The translations under genes were made by a program, and so were the position numbers. A stretch of 35,691 nt of DNA from a virus, in the IMG/VR virus record IMGVR_UViG_3300044802_000057, positions 1 through 35,691 of that record; one strand, given 5' to 3'. Every line of letters starts with the position of its first letter. Position 1 is the first letter of the stretch. Positions 14,712-21,452 of this stretch are shown here, piece after piece. Under the pieces are notes generated by a model, which had not been told where the DNA came from, did not search any database, and worked only from the letters and a program-made list of their open reading frames with translations.

Positions 14712-15146
14712 ATGTTTCACGCAAAGTGGCGAAATTACAGTCCCCTGGACAAAGTTCTGGTTTTCTTCCTCGCGCTCATGACGCTCGTCGCGATCTTCAT
14801 GGCAGCCTGCCCGGCCAAACCGGCCCACGCCATGGGACCGCTCTCGGTCACGCTTCACACCCTGGCCTGGGATCGGGAGGCGGACCCGCTGGTAACCGGC
14901 TACTACGTTTATTGGCGGACCACAGGGACCACGCCCTGGCTGAATACACAGAGATCCGTGGCCGTTCTCCAGCCGGCGGTCGGCACAATCCCGACCTTTG
15001 ATCTTTCAACCTTCAATCTGCCAAATGGCAATTACGATATTTGCGCGACGGCGATCGATGCGGCCGGTGACGAGAGTGGCCCCTCTGCGGTCCTCCCTTT
15101 TACGGTGTACTTACCTGCATTCCCTATGAGTTTGCGCAAGCAGTAA
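14712..15146 (+). CDS. Exported FN3-domain protein 1, possible lipoprotein
   Basis: 144 residues; AAGGAGGTCTC precedes the ATG. Hydrophobic residues 15-32 form a signal segment ending FMAAC at 29-33, a lipobox-like site (Cys33). An alternative signal peptidase I site follows Ala40 (PAHA). The mature part is one fibronectin type III-like domain: LAWDREADPLVTGYYVYWRT at its start and GNYDICATAIDAAGDESGPS near its end. It is paralogous to the next exported protein. Phage-made envelope proteins can block superinfection or act in lysis; the function here is not known. Sure of export and FN3, unsure of lipidation. Confidence 0.75.
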   Translation: MFHAKWRNYSPLDKVLVFFLALMTLVAIFMAACPAKPAHAMGPLSVTLHTLAWDREADPLVTGYYVYWRTTGTTPWLNTQRSVAVLQPAVGTIPTFDLSTFNLPNGNYDICATAIDAAGDESGPSAVLPFTVYLPAFPMSLRKQ

Positions 15147-15181
15147 CCGCGGCGATCAATTTCGCGACGGCGAACAATGGA

Positions 15182-15250
15182 GTGCCGAAGAAGACGCAGC
15201 CGTACATTTTGAATTCGATCATGAAGCGGATCCCCTGGTGTGCTCAATGA
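15182..15250 (+). CDS. Possible 22-codon leader ORF or gene remnant
   Basis: A frame in the 100-base gap between the two FN3 genes stays open from before 15146 to TGA at 15248-15250, where it overlaps the ATG of the next gene (ATGA). Only GTG 15182 (MPKKTQPYILNSIMKRIPWC) offers a start, with a poor ribosome binding site. It may be a coupling leader, the remnant of a degraded gene, or chance. Confidence 0.2.
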   Translation: MPKKTQPYILNSIMKRIPWCAQ

Positions 15251-15858
15251 AGAAATACAGTCTCCTCGTATTCGGCCTGATTCTCTTTTACGCGTTTTTC
15301 CCCGCGAAACCCGCACGGGCCGACGTTGTCGTCGAGTGGGACCGGCAGGGCGATCCAACCGTACTCAACTATTTCGTCTACTGGCGCCCGCAGATCAAGG
15401 CTACCTCGACCAGCTCCCTGACTGTGAGTAATGGCCCGAAAGTCTTTGTTACCCAGGCCGGCCTTCCCTTTGTTATGGGGAGCCGGGTTATCGCCTCCTC
15501 CAACCCCGCGCCCGATGCCCCGATAAATTACATGGAGGGAGCGGTGACGGATTATTCGGATGTCAATCTGACCGTGAATGTCGATTGGTCCGTCGCGGTC
15601 AACGACCCGGCCGGCGGCCCGGGCCCCTTCGCGACCTGGGAACTGGCCTGGGATTGGGGGTTTGCCCTGAGATCGGACCTGATCCCTCAGCCCGCCGACG
15701 GTGCTGTGCCCTCTTACCAGCTTTCAACCCTGGCCCTTGCCGGGGGAAATTATGAGGTTTGCGTGACCGCGATCGATGCGGCCGGCAATGAAAGTAATTG
15801 GAGCAACTCTGCACCTTTTTATATTCCTGCCTCCCCTCACAATTTGAGGGCGCAGTAA
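15247..15858 (+). CDS. Exported FN3-domain protein 2 with inserted tail-type domain
   Basis: 203 residues from ATG 15247 (MKKYSLLVFGLILFYAFFPA); a GTG at 15238 in frame is possible. A classic signal peptide ends PARA after residue 25. The FN3-like parts are VVEWDRQGDPTVLNYFVYWR (28-47) and GNYEVCVTAIDAAGNESNWS near the end, clearly paralogous to FN3 protein 1. Between them, residues about 53-133 hold a different module: SLTVSNGPKVFVTQAGLPFV, then INYMEGAVTDYSDVNLTVNV and FATWELA. That pattern I know from phage tail and virion proteins. So a tail-type domain has been inserted into an exported FN3 protein. No lipobox. Function unknown. Confidence 0.75.
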   Translation: MKKYSLLVFGLILFYAFFPAKPARADVVVEWDRQGDPTVLNYFVYWRPQIKATSTSSLTVSNGPKVFVTQAGLPFVMGSRVIASSNPAPDAPINYMEGAVTDYSDVNLTVNVDWSVAVNDPAGGPGPFATWELAWDWGFALRSDLIPQPADGAVPSYQLSTLALAGGNYEVCVTAIDAAGNESNWSNSAPFYIPASPHNLRAQ

Positions 15859-15871
15859 AGGAGAAATCGAA

Positions 15872-16891
15872 GTGGCTCACATCCCGACCCTTTTTCAGCG
15901 CCCGGACAAGATCGAGAAACCACTCTATGTCCTGACCACGGTCTTCAACTCGGTCCGATACCGATCGCGCTGGAAGATTTACGAAGACTTCGCCCGGTCC
16001 TGCGAAAATACCGGCGCGATTCTTTACACCTGCGAAGTTGCGTTCGGAGAGCGGGAGTTTGCCATCACCCAGGCCGGAAATCCCCGTCACCTGCAGCTCC
16101 GGACCTCCCACGAGCTTTTCTATAAGGAAAACACCCAAAATCTCCTGGCTCAACGGCTCCCGGCCGATGCGGCATATATCGCCTGCATGGATGCCGATAT
16201 CGCTTTGATGCGGAGGGATTGGGCGGATGAGACCATTCACCAGCTCCAGCATTTTCCCGTCGTTCAAATGTTCTCGGAGATCCACAACCTGGACAGTAAT
16301 CACGAGCTCATGAGCGGCGGCCAGAGCTTCGCGACCACCTGGAAGAAACAGGAAATACAGAAGTTTCAGAAGATGATGGACCCGAGCTGCCAGCCGTATC
16401 CCTACTCCATGACCGGAGTGAAATATCCCGGACCCCCGGGCGGAGATTTTGCGTACAGGAGAGAAGCCTGGGACGGCCTGGGCGGCCTCCTGGATTTCTG
16501 CGTCCTGGGAAGCGCCGACCTGTATATGGCTTTTGGCCTGATCGGCCTGGCGGATAAGCTGCCCTGGAAGAAATTTCACCCGGCTTACCCCGAGCAAATC
16601 GTCAACTGGATGCGCAGGGCGCAGACCACTCAATGGCAAGAGCGGCCGCTGGCCGGAAACGTCGGCGTCGTCCCCGGCCTGGCCATGCACTACTGGCACG
16701 GTTCCTGGGTGGGGCGGCAGTACAACACGCGGAACAACATTCTGATCCGAAATCAGTTCAACCCGCTGGTCGATCTCAAAAGGGACCGGCAGGGTCTATA
16801 CCAGCTAACGTCTAACAATCCTCAGCTCCGGCGCGATATTCAGAAGTATTTCAGCGATCGGAACGAGGACATTCCAACAATCAAGTCTTAG
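15872..16891 (+). CDS. GT-A fold glycosyltransferase
   Basis: 339 residues, GTG start at 15872 behind AAAGGAGAAATCGAA. The N-terminal strand KPLYVLTTVFNSVRYRSR (16-33) begins a GT-A Rossmann domain; CMDADIALMRRDW carries the DxD metal/nucleotide-sugar motif at Asp107-Asp109. GGDFAYRREAWDGLGGLLDF is an acceptor-side motif, and HYWHGSWVGRQY plus LKRDRQGLYQLTSNNP near the end match a family often found in phage and bacterial genomes. It would transfer a sugar from a nucleotide donor, perhaps to a phage or host surface structure; the target is unknown. No membrane segment, so cytoplasmic. Confidence 0.8.
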   Translation: MAHIPTLFQRPDKIEKPLYVLTTVFNSVRYRSRWKIYEDFARSCENTGAILYTCEVAFGEREFAITQAGNPRHLQLRTSHELFYKENTQNLLAQRLPADAAYIACMDADIALMRRDWADETIHQLQHFPVVQMFSEIHNLDSNHELMSGGQSFATTWKKQEIQKFQKMMDPSCQPYPYSMTGVKYPGPPGGDFAYRREAWDGLGGLLDFCVLGSADLYMAFGLIGLADKLPWKKFHPAYPEQIVNWMRRAQTTQWQERPLAGNVGVVPGLAMHYWHGSWVGRQYNTRNNILIRNQFNPLVDLKRDRQGLYQLTSNNPQLRRDIQKYFSDRNEDIPTIKS

Positions 16892-16905
16892 AGGGGGAAA
16901 GAAAG

Positions 16906-17172
16906 ATGCGACCGAAGAAACCTTTTGTAACCATCGAGGGCGACAACCCTCAGCAAATCATGGCCCGCCTGGGCTGGATGATCGGATTCGACCAGAAGCA
17001 TGTAATTTGGGTATTCGGGATTCTCCCGAACAGCCCCGCGGCCAAGGCCTGGGGCGTAAGCGTTCCCAAGCTGACCTGGGTGATCGCCGAATTCGACGGG
17101 ACCATCGTCAAGACGGAAGTGGCGCTCCAGTCCGAGCTGACGGAGTGGTACCAGGAGATCCTGGCGGCCTAA
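16906..17172 (+). CDS. Hypothetical protein (88 aa)
   Basis: 88 residues; AGAGGGGGAAAGAAAG precedes the ATG. It appears to be a small alpha/beta protein (FVTIEGDNPQQIMARLGWMI, then VIWVFGILPN and LTWVIAEFDGTIVKTEVAL) ending in an acidic helix. It lies between the glycosyltransferase and the cysteine peptidase and might assist either. Not recognised. Confidence 0.6.
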   Translation: MRPKKPFVTIEGDNPQQIMARLGWMIGFDQKHVIWVFGILPNSPAAKAWGVSVPKLTWVIAEFDGTIVKTEVALQSELTEWYQEILAA

Positions 17173-17205
17173 CGCTTAACCCCTAACTTCCTCCTGGAGG
17201 GAAAA

Positions 17206-17982
17206 ATGAAAGCTCATCCATTTGGCTGGCGTAAAGATCCCTATGATCACTTTGACTGGATTCATCAGCCGTCCGGCCTCGTCGTCCCGCAGAAATTCAG
17301 CCTCGAACAATACGCCTGCAATGTCCGCGACCAGGGGAATGAAGGCTCCTGCACCGGCTTCGGCCTTGCGGGTCAATGCACTTCCGTCGCCAAGAAGATC
17401 CCCCTTCACCCGAAAGAATGGTTCTCGCCGAGAGATATCTACAACGGCGAGCGTACGGTCATGGGAACCCTCAGCTATGATTCCGGCGCCGAGCCGCGCG
17501 ACGGCTATAAGTGGATCTCCAAGATGGGACTGATTTTAGACCACTTCTGGCCCTATGTAGACGCGCCCCTCGACACCAGGCAGAGAAACCCGAAGCTCAC
17601 CCCGGCCGCCCTTCTCACCCTGCCCATCACGTACACCCGGGTCACCGGGGGAATACCGGCGATCATCGACGCCCTGGCTGCCGGTAACTTCCTGTCGATC
17701 GGCGCGCCCTGGTACGAAAACTGGATGGATATTGGCGCGAACGGCGTCCTCCCTCCCGTTGGAAAATCAGCGGTCGCCGGCGGGCACGAAACTTTCTGGT
17801 ACGGCTACGACCAAAGTACCAGCTATCTGAAAGGGCAGAACTCCTGGGGCCTCTCCTGGGGAAATGCCGGCAGGTACCTGATGCCCTTCTCGGCCATCAC
17901 CAACTTCCTCGCCGATGGCGGGTACGACGTTTATTACATCACCGTGGGCTGGAAGCCCGTCGTCCAAGGAGAGAAACCGTGA
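17206..17982 (+). CDS. C1-family (papain-like) cysteine peptidase
   Basis: 258 residues; CCTGGAGGGAAAA precedes the ATG. The papain catalytic set is intact: Gln43 (oxyanion hole) and nucleophile Cys49 in VRDQGNEGSCTGFGLAG, general base His194 in AGGHETFWYGYD, and Asn212 in KGQNSWGLSWG. There is no signal peptide and no long inhibitory propeptide; the N-terminal 35 residues are a short lead-in. In phages, C1 peptidases of this kind are uncommon but known; the substrate (host protein, virion protein or cell wall peptide) cannot be told. It overlaps the holin gene as GTGA, suggesting a link with lysis or late maturation. Confidence 0.85.
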   Translation: MKAHPFGWRKDPYDHFDWIHQPSGLVVPQKFSLEQYACNVRDQGNEGSCTGFGLAGQCTSVAKKIPLHPKEWFSPRDIYNGERTVMGTLSYDSGAEPRDGYKWISKMGLILDHFWPYVDAPLDTRQRNPKLTPAALLTLPITYTRVTGGIPAIIDALAAGNFLSIGAPWYENWMDIGANGVLPPVGKSAVAGGHETFWYGYDQSTSYLKGQNSWGLSWGNAGRYLMPFSAITNFLADGGYDVYYITVGWKPVVQGEKP

Positions 17983-18602
17983 CCTTTGAAGACGTTGGAA
18001 AGAAAATCCTTCAGTACGCGCCGACCGCGGCAAGTCTGGCCGGTCCCTTCCTCGGCCCGGTAGGTCCGCTTCTACCGATCGCCGTCAAGGCCCTGTCCTC
18101 GATTTTGGGCGTCACCGACCCGGCGCCGACTCCGGACCAGCTCCATGCGGCCCTCGAAACGGCCGTCACGAGCGATCCGAATTTCGTGGCCAAGCTGTCA
18201 CAGGCCCAGGCTGATTTCCAGATGGAGCAAATGAGGCTTGAATTCGCGGACCTGGCCAACGCGCGCGATCGACAGCTCCAGCATGAGAAGGTCACCGGGA
18301 AAAGTGACTACAACCTTTACGTTCTCGCGTGGATGTTTGTGGGGGGATTCTTCGCGACCTTAATCGTCATGACCATCTTCATCTTCACCGGGGTCTTCCC
18401 GAAAGACATCTCGCCGGCGGCGCTGTATCTCCTGGGGAACCTCAACGGGACCCTCACGGCAGGGGTTGGCGCCGTCGTTCAGTATTTCTTCGGCAAAAAC
18501 AAAGACTCCGCGCTGCACAATCAGCAGCTCGCGGATTCCATCCCCTTCTCGCAGCTCGATAAGCTCAAGGGCGCGCTCGGTCAAGCGGGAGGAAAAACTT
18601 AG
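17979..18602 (+). CDS. 3TM holin (gene-transfer-agent holin type)
   Basis: 207 residues, GTG start overlapping the peptidase stop (GTGA) with CCAAGGAGAG upstream. Hydrophobic segments are at residues about 14-44 (APTAASLAGPFLGPVGPLLP), 112-140 (LAWMFVGGFFATLIVMTIFI) and 146-172 (SPAALYLLGNLNGTLTAGVG). The middle DPNFVAKLSQAQADFQMEQM is the charged helix typical of the 3TM holin family (PF11351-type, as in GTA agents). It would form the lysis pore for the SleB-type endolysin. It ends 58 bases before a strong terminator. Confidence 0.75.
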   Translation: MTFEDVGKKILQYAPTAASLAGPFLGPVGPLLPIAVKALSSILGVTDPAPTPDQLHAALETAVTSDPNFVAKLSQAQADFQMEQMRLEFADLANARDRQLQHEKVTGKSDYNLYVLAWMFVGGFFATLIVMTIFIFTGVFPKDISPAALYLLGNLNGTLTAGVGAVVQYFFGKNKDSALHNQQLADSIPFSQLDKLKGALGQAGGKT

Positions 18603-18660
18603 CAAAATAGCAGAAATTTAACGGTTTCACGATTTTAAAATTTCACAAGTTGCGTTCAAG

Positions 18661-18697
18661 AGGCCTGGGGGGGCTGACCCGCCAGGCCTTTTTGTTT
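18661..18697 (+). terminator. Rho-independent terminator after holin gene
   Basis: AGGCCTGG (18661-18668) pairs with CCAGGCCT (18682-18689), with an inner GGG/CCC pairing around CTGA, followed by TTTTTGTTT. It closes the lysis/surface cassette. The 58 bases between the holin stop and the stem are AT-rich with no gene. Any promoter for the scaffold/capsid operon must lie downstream or the terminator must leak. Confidence 0.85.
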
Positions 18698-18699
18698 GT

Positions 18700-18758
18700 G
18701 GGAAGACCGTAAAGTCGGCTCCCAAAATCACGCAGGGAAGACCGTAAAGTCGGCTCCC
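18700..18758 (+). repeat. Perfect 24-bp tandem direct repeat upstream of scaffold gene
   Basis: The 24-base sequence GGGAAGACCG...GTCGGCTCCC occurs at 18700-18723 and again, identical, at 18735-18758, with an 11-base spacer (centre spacing 35 bp). Each copy begins GGGA and ends TCCC and could form a small hairpin. Copy 2 abuts GAGGAGG, the ribosome binding site of the scaffold gene. It lies between a terminator and the capsid operon, so it is a candidate promoter/operator or RNA control element. Confidence 0.85.
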
Positions 18759-18769
18759 GAGGAGGATGT

Positions 18770-19819
18770 ATGGAAGTAGCAGTACAGGCAGCACCCGAAA
18801 CCACGTTGCCCGCGCACGTGCGCGTGCAGGGAGAAGCGGCCGACGCCCTTCACCGGAAGATGTACCCGGAACAATACCCGAATGCTGATGGCCCGCAGAC
18901 CGGCAAAGAAGTCGTAGCCGGCGCAGCCAAACCAGAAGAGGGGAAGGAGACGCCCACAGCCAGACAGCCCGAAACAGTCAAGACAGGTGAAGAAGGGAAA
19001 GTCGCAGCACCCGGACCCGACGAGTGGAAGCAGAAATACGACACACTTCAAGGCAAATACAACGCCGAAGTGCCGCAGCTCCACGCCGCCGTAGCCGGGC
19101 TCCGCAATCAGCTCCATGACACCTTGGCGAAAGTCGAGACCCTGGAAGCGGAGAAGGCACAGGCCGCGGCGGGAAAAGAAGCAGGGGAAAAGAAAGACCC
19201 GGGCGAGGAAGAAATCACCGATCCGAAGCTCAAGGCCTTTTCGGAAGAATACCCCGACATCTTCGATGCCGTGAAGAAAATGGTCACACCCAAGGCGCCG
19301 GAAACCGCCAAGGCACCGGACCCGAATAAGGGACCGGCCCCGGAGGCAAAAGGAACCGACGGAAGACAGACCATGCTCTATTACCTGAACCGCGACATGC
19401 CCACTTGGAGGGACGTAAACAGGGACCCCGCATTCATAAGGTCCCTCCAGGAGACGGACCCGCTCACCGGGATGAGCAAGATGGAAGCCCTGAACCTGGC
19501 GTACAGCGCCAACGACTTCACCACCGTCTTAGGCTTTTTCCGCGATTTCAGACCCGCAGATCCCGGGGCAGACCCCGGAAAGAAAGAAAACCTCGAAACG
19601 GGCCGGGAGCTTACCGCAGAGGAAAAAGCCCTCGCACCGCCCAAAGGAAACCGCGCACCGGCGCCTCTTAACGAGGGAGCCCAGGGAACGGTGACGCCCA
19701 AGGACCTGGAGAATTTCTACATCCAGGCCCGAAAGCAGCTTTGGGGCCCGATCGATGGCCAGAAATACCGGACAGAGGAAGCGCGGCTACTCGCCGCGCT
19801 CATGAAAAACAAGAATTAG
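18770..19819 (+). CDS. Capsid scaffolding protein
   Basis: 349 residues. GAGGAGG lies 4 bases before the ATG. The protein is very charged and Ala/Pro/Glu/Lys-rich, with a coiled-coil at about 85-135 beginning DEWKQKYDTLQGKYNAEVPQ, a pattern usual in podovirus scaffolds, then a second helical region and a C-terminal helical domain (TPKDLENFYIQARKQLWGP). Scaffolds fill the procapsid and leave before packaging. The call rests on composition, the coiled coil and position immediately before the major capsid gene. No protease motif seen. Confidence 0.85.
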   Translation: MEVAVQAAPETTLPAHVRVQGEAADALHRKMYPEQYPNADGPQTGKEVVAGAAKPEEGKETPTARQPETVKTGEEGKVAAPGPDEWKQKYDTLQGKYNAEVPQLHAAVAGLRNQLHDTLAKVETLEAEKAQAAAGKEAGEKKDPGEEEITDPKLKAFSEEYPDIFDAVKKMVTPKAPETAKAPDPNKGPAPEAKGTDGRQTMLYYLNRDMPTWRDVNRDPAFIRSLQETDPLTGMSKMEALNLAYSANDFTTVLGFFRDFRPADPGADPGKKENLETGRELTAEEKALAPPKGNRAPAPLNEGAQGTVTPKDLENFYIQARKQLWGPIDGQKYRTEEARLLAALMKNKN

Positions 19820-19846
19820 CCAGGGGGGAGAAAGTCGTGAGAAATC

Positions 19847-20782
19847 ATGGCTGGTATGCCCATAGGCCCGGGTAACCCGGACTACTCAGTTACAGGAACC
19901 TCTCAATTCATACCCGAGATTTGGTCGGGGAAGATGCAGATCAAGTTTTATGCGGAAACGCACCTGACCGAGATCTGCAACACCGATTGGGAAGGCGAAA
20001 TCAAGAAGATGGGAGACACCGTCATCATCCGGTCCATCCCGTCGATCACCATCAACGACTACGTCGTCGGGCAGAAGCTCTCCTACGAGCGCCCGGTCTC
20101 TCCGTCCCTCACCCTGTCCATCAACCAGGGGAAATATTGGGGGATCGAGTTGAATGACGTCATGAGGGTCCAGAGTGACCTTCCCCTCCTCGATAAGTGG
20201 ACGGACGACGCTGCCCGGCAGCTCAAGATCAAAGTGGAAAAGGCCTTCTGGTCCGATTCCACGATTTACAGCGGCGCGGATTCGAACAACGTCGGCGCGA
20301 CCGCCGGCGCGATCTCCGCAGGCTTCAACCTCGGAGTCTCCGGAACCCCGATCCAGATCACCAAGGTCAACGTCCTGGATTATATCGTCGATTGCGGAAA
20401 CGTGCTCGACGAGCAGAACGTCCCGGAAGAAGGCCGATGGATGGTCGTCCCCGCGTGGGTGGCCGGGCTCATCAAAAAGTCCGACCTCAAAGACGCGGCC
20501 CTGACCGGCGACGGGAAATCCGTTCTCCGCAACGGCCGAATCGGCGGGATCGATCGGTTCACCCTTTTCTCCAGCAACCTCCTGTACTCGGTCAGCGACG
20601 TGGGGACGGACTATTACATCCCGTTCGGGCAGAAGAATGCCCTCTCCTTCGCCTCTCAGATCACCGAGACGGAAAAACTCCGGAATCCCTATGACTTCGG
20701 GGACATCGTCCGAGGCCTCAAGGTGTACGGCTACAAGCCCACCAAGAAAGAAGCCTACGGATTCATGTACGCCCGGAAATAA
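19847..20782 (+). CDS. Major capsid protein (HK97 fold, podovirus type)
   Basis: 311 residues. Family features seen by eye: IPEIWSGKMQIKFYAETHLT (22-41), GDTVIIRSIPSITINDYVVG, LTLSINQGKYWGIELNDV followed by QSDLPLLDKWTDDAARQLK, then NVLDEQNVPEEGRWMVVPAW, GKSVLRNGRIGGIDRFTLFS and FGDIVRGLKVYGYK. It builds the icosahedral shell with the preceding scaffold. The only possible ATG in frame is 19847 (a stop lies 7 bases upstream). The best ribosome binding site (GGGGGGAG) is about 17 bases away, which is odd for a highly expressed gene. A UUCG hairpin follows the gene. Confidence 0.92.
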   Translation: MAGMPIGPGNPDYSVTGTSQFIPEIWSGKMQIKFYAETHLTEICNTDWEGEIKKMGDTVIIRSIPSITINDYVVGQKLSYERPVSPSLTLSINQGKYWGIELNDVMRVQSDLPLLDKWTDDAARQLKIKVEKAFWSDSTIYSGADSNNVGATAGAISAGFNLGVSGTPIQITKVNVLDYIVDCGNVLDEQNVPEEGRWMVVPAWVAGLIKKSDLKDAALTGDGKSVLRNGRIGGIDRFTLFSSNLLYSVSDVGTDYYIPFGQKNALSFASQITETEKLRNPYDFGDIVRGLKVYGYKPTKKEAYGFMYARK

Positions 20783-20803
20783 CGCAACGACTTAACCACC
20801 TGC

Positions 20804-20823
20804 CGGGCCTCTTCGGAGGCCCG
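20804..20823 (+). terminator. UUCG-tetraloop hairpin after capsid gene
   Basis: CGGGCCTC, loop TTCG, GAGGCCCG: a perfect 8-bp stem with a C(UUCG)G tetraloop, extremely stable in RNA. No T-tract follows (CAACTCTCTCC), so it is more likely a partial terminator or an mRNA-stabilising end that favours capsid over downstream expression. Confidence 0.5.
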
Positions 20824-20851
20824 CAACTCTCTCCTCAGAAAGGAGCCAGTC

Positions 20852-21304
20852 ATGGCTTTTGATGTTGATTTAACCACACGGGAAAATGCCTGCGAGCCGG
20901 TTGACGGCATCGGCAAGGTCTTCCTCATGCAAAAAACGGTCGATTTCACGGTCGCAGCGAATCAGGTCGCTCTGAACAAAACTCTGGCCCTCTTCAAGGT
21001 GCCGGCCGGCGTCGTAGTCCTCGAAGCCGGGTACGACGTGACCACGCAGGAGGCCAACGTAACCGACGTTGACCTCGGGGTGTTCAGCACGGCGGGTTCC
21101 CCCGTGGACGCAGACGGCCTCTTAAACGGCGGAAGCCTGGCGACCGCCGGGGTCATCCGGCAGGTCGGATCACCGGCTTACGCCCTACCGGCCGGGTACG
21201 TCTCGGCGACCGACGAAGTTATCGCCCTCACGAACAATGACGCCGACACGATCGCCACGGCCATTGTGGCCTTCTACGCGCTCTGTATGGATTGCAGAGC
21301 CTAA
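20852..21304 (+). CDS. Probable head decoration protein
   Basis: 150 residues; AGAAAGGAGCCAGTC precedes the ATG. The sequence is beta-rich and acidic/Ala-rich: FTVAANQVALNKTLALFKVP, VVVLEAGYDVTTQEANVTDV, TIATAIVAFYALCMDCR. Small beta proteins of this style directly follow the capsid gene in many podoviruses and decorate the shell. The assignment is by position and composition. Confidence 0.6.
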   Translation: MAFDVDLTTRENACEPVDGIGKVFLMQKTVDFTVAANQVALNKTLALFKVPAGVVVLEAGYDVTTQEANVTDVDLGVFSTAGSPVDADGLLNGGSLATAGVIRQVGSPAYALPAGYVSATDEVIALTNNDADTIATAIVAFYALCMDCRA

Positions 21305-21332
21305 ACGGAAGGTTCAGAGAAGCAAAGGTCAA

Positions 21333-21381
21333 AGGTTCAAGGTCAAAGGTCAAAGGACCTCGAACCTTGAACCTGTTTTTT
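21333..21381 (+). terminator. Rho-independent terminator after decoration gene
   Basis: AGGTTCAAGG (21333-21342) plus T21343 pairs with A21364 plus CCTTGAACCT (21365-21374); inside it, AGGTC/GACCT (21347-21360) pairs around AAAG. The stem is followed by G and six T. The 5' arm lies within a run of near-identical GGTCAAAG repeats (21326-21356). Confidence 0.8.
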
Positions 21382-21406
21382 GACCTGTCTTTAACCTCAA
21401 CCCGGG

Positions 21407-21430
21407 CCCGGGAGAAGGCCAACTCCCGGG
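21407..21430 (+). promoter_or_regulatory. GC hairpin upstream of head-fibre-like gene
   Basis: CCCGGGAG (21407-21414), loop AAGGCCAA, CTCCCGGG (21423-21430): an 8-bp perfect stem directly upstream of AAAAGGAGAAAC, the ribosome binding site of the gene at 21453. It has no T-tract and may regulate initiation or protect the 5' end of a message starting after the terminator. Confidence 0.4.
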
Positions 21431-21452
21431 TCCACCAAAAGGAGAAACTAAA

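Noticed and set aside
18611-18645. AT-rich imperfect dyad GAAATTT...AAATTTC with TAAAAT as a promoter
   Set aside because: No -35 box at proper spacing, and a strong terminator lies directly downstream.
19837-19875. 12-codon GTG frame at the capsid start as a real gene
   Set aside because: Too short to support as a gene; kept only as a translation-coupling idea.
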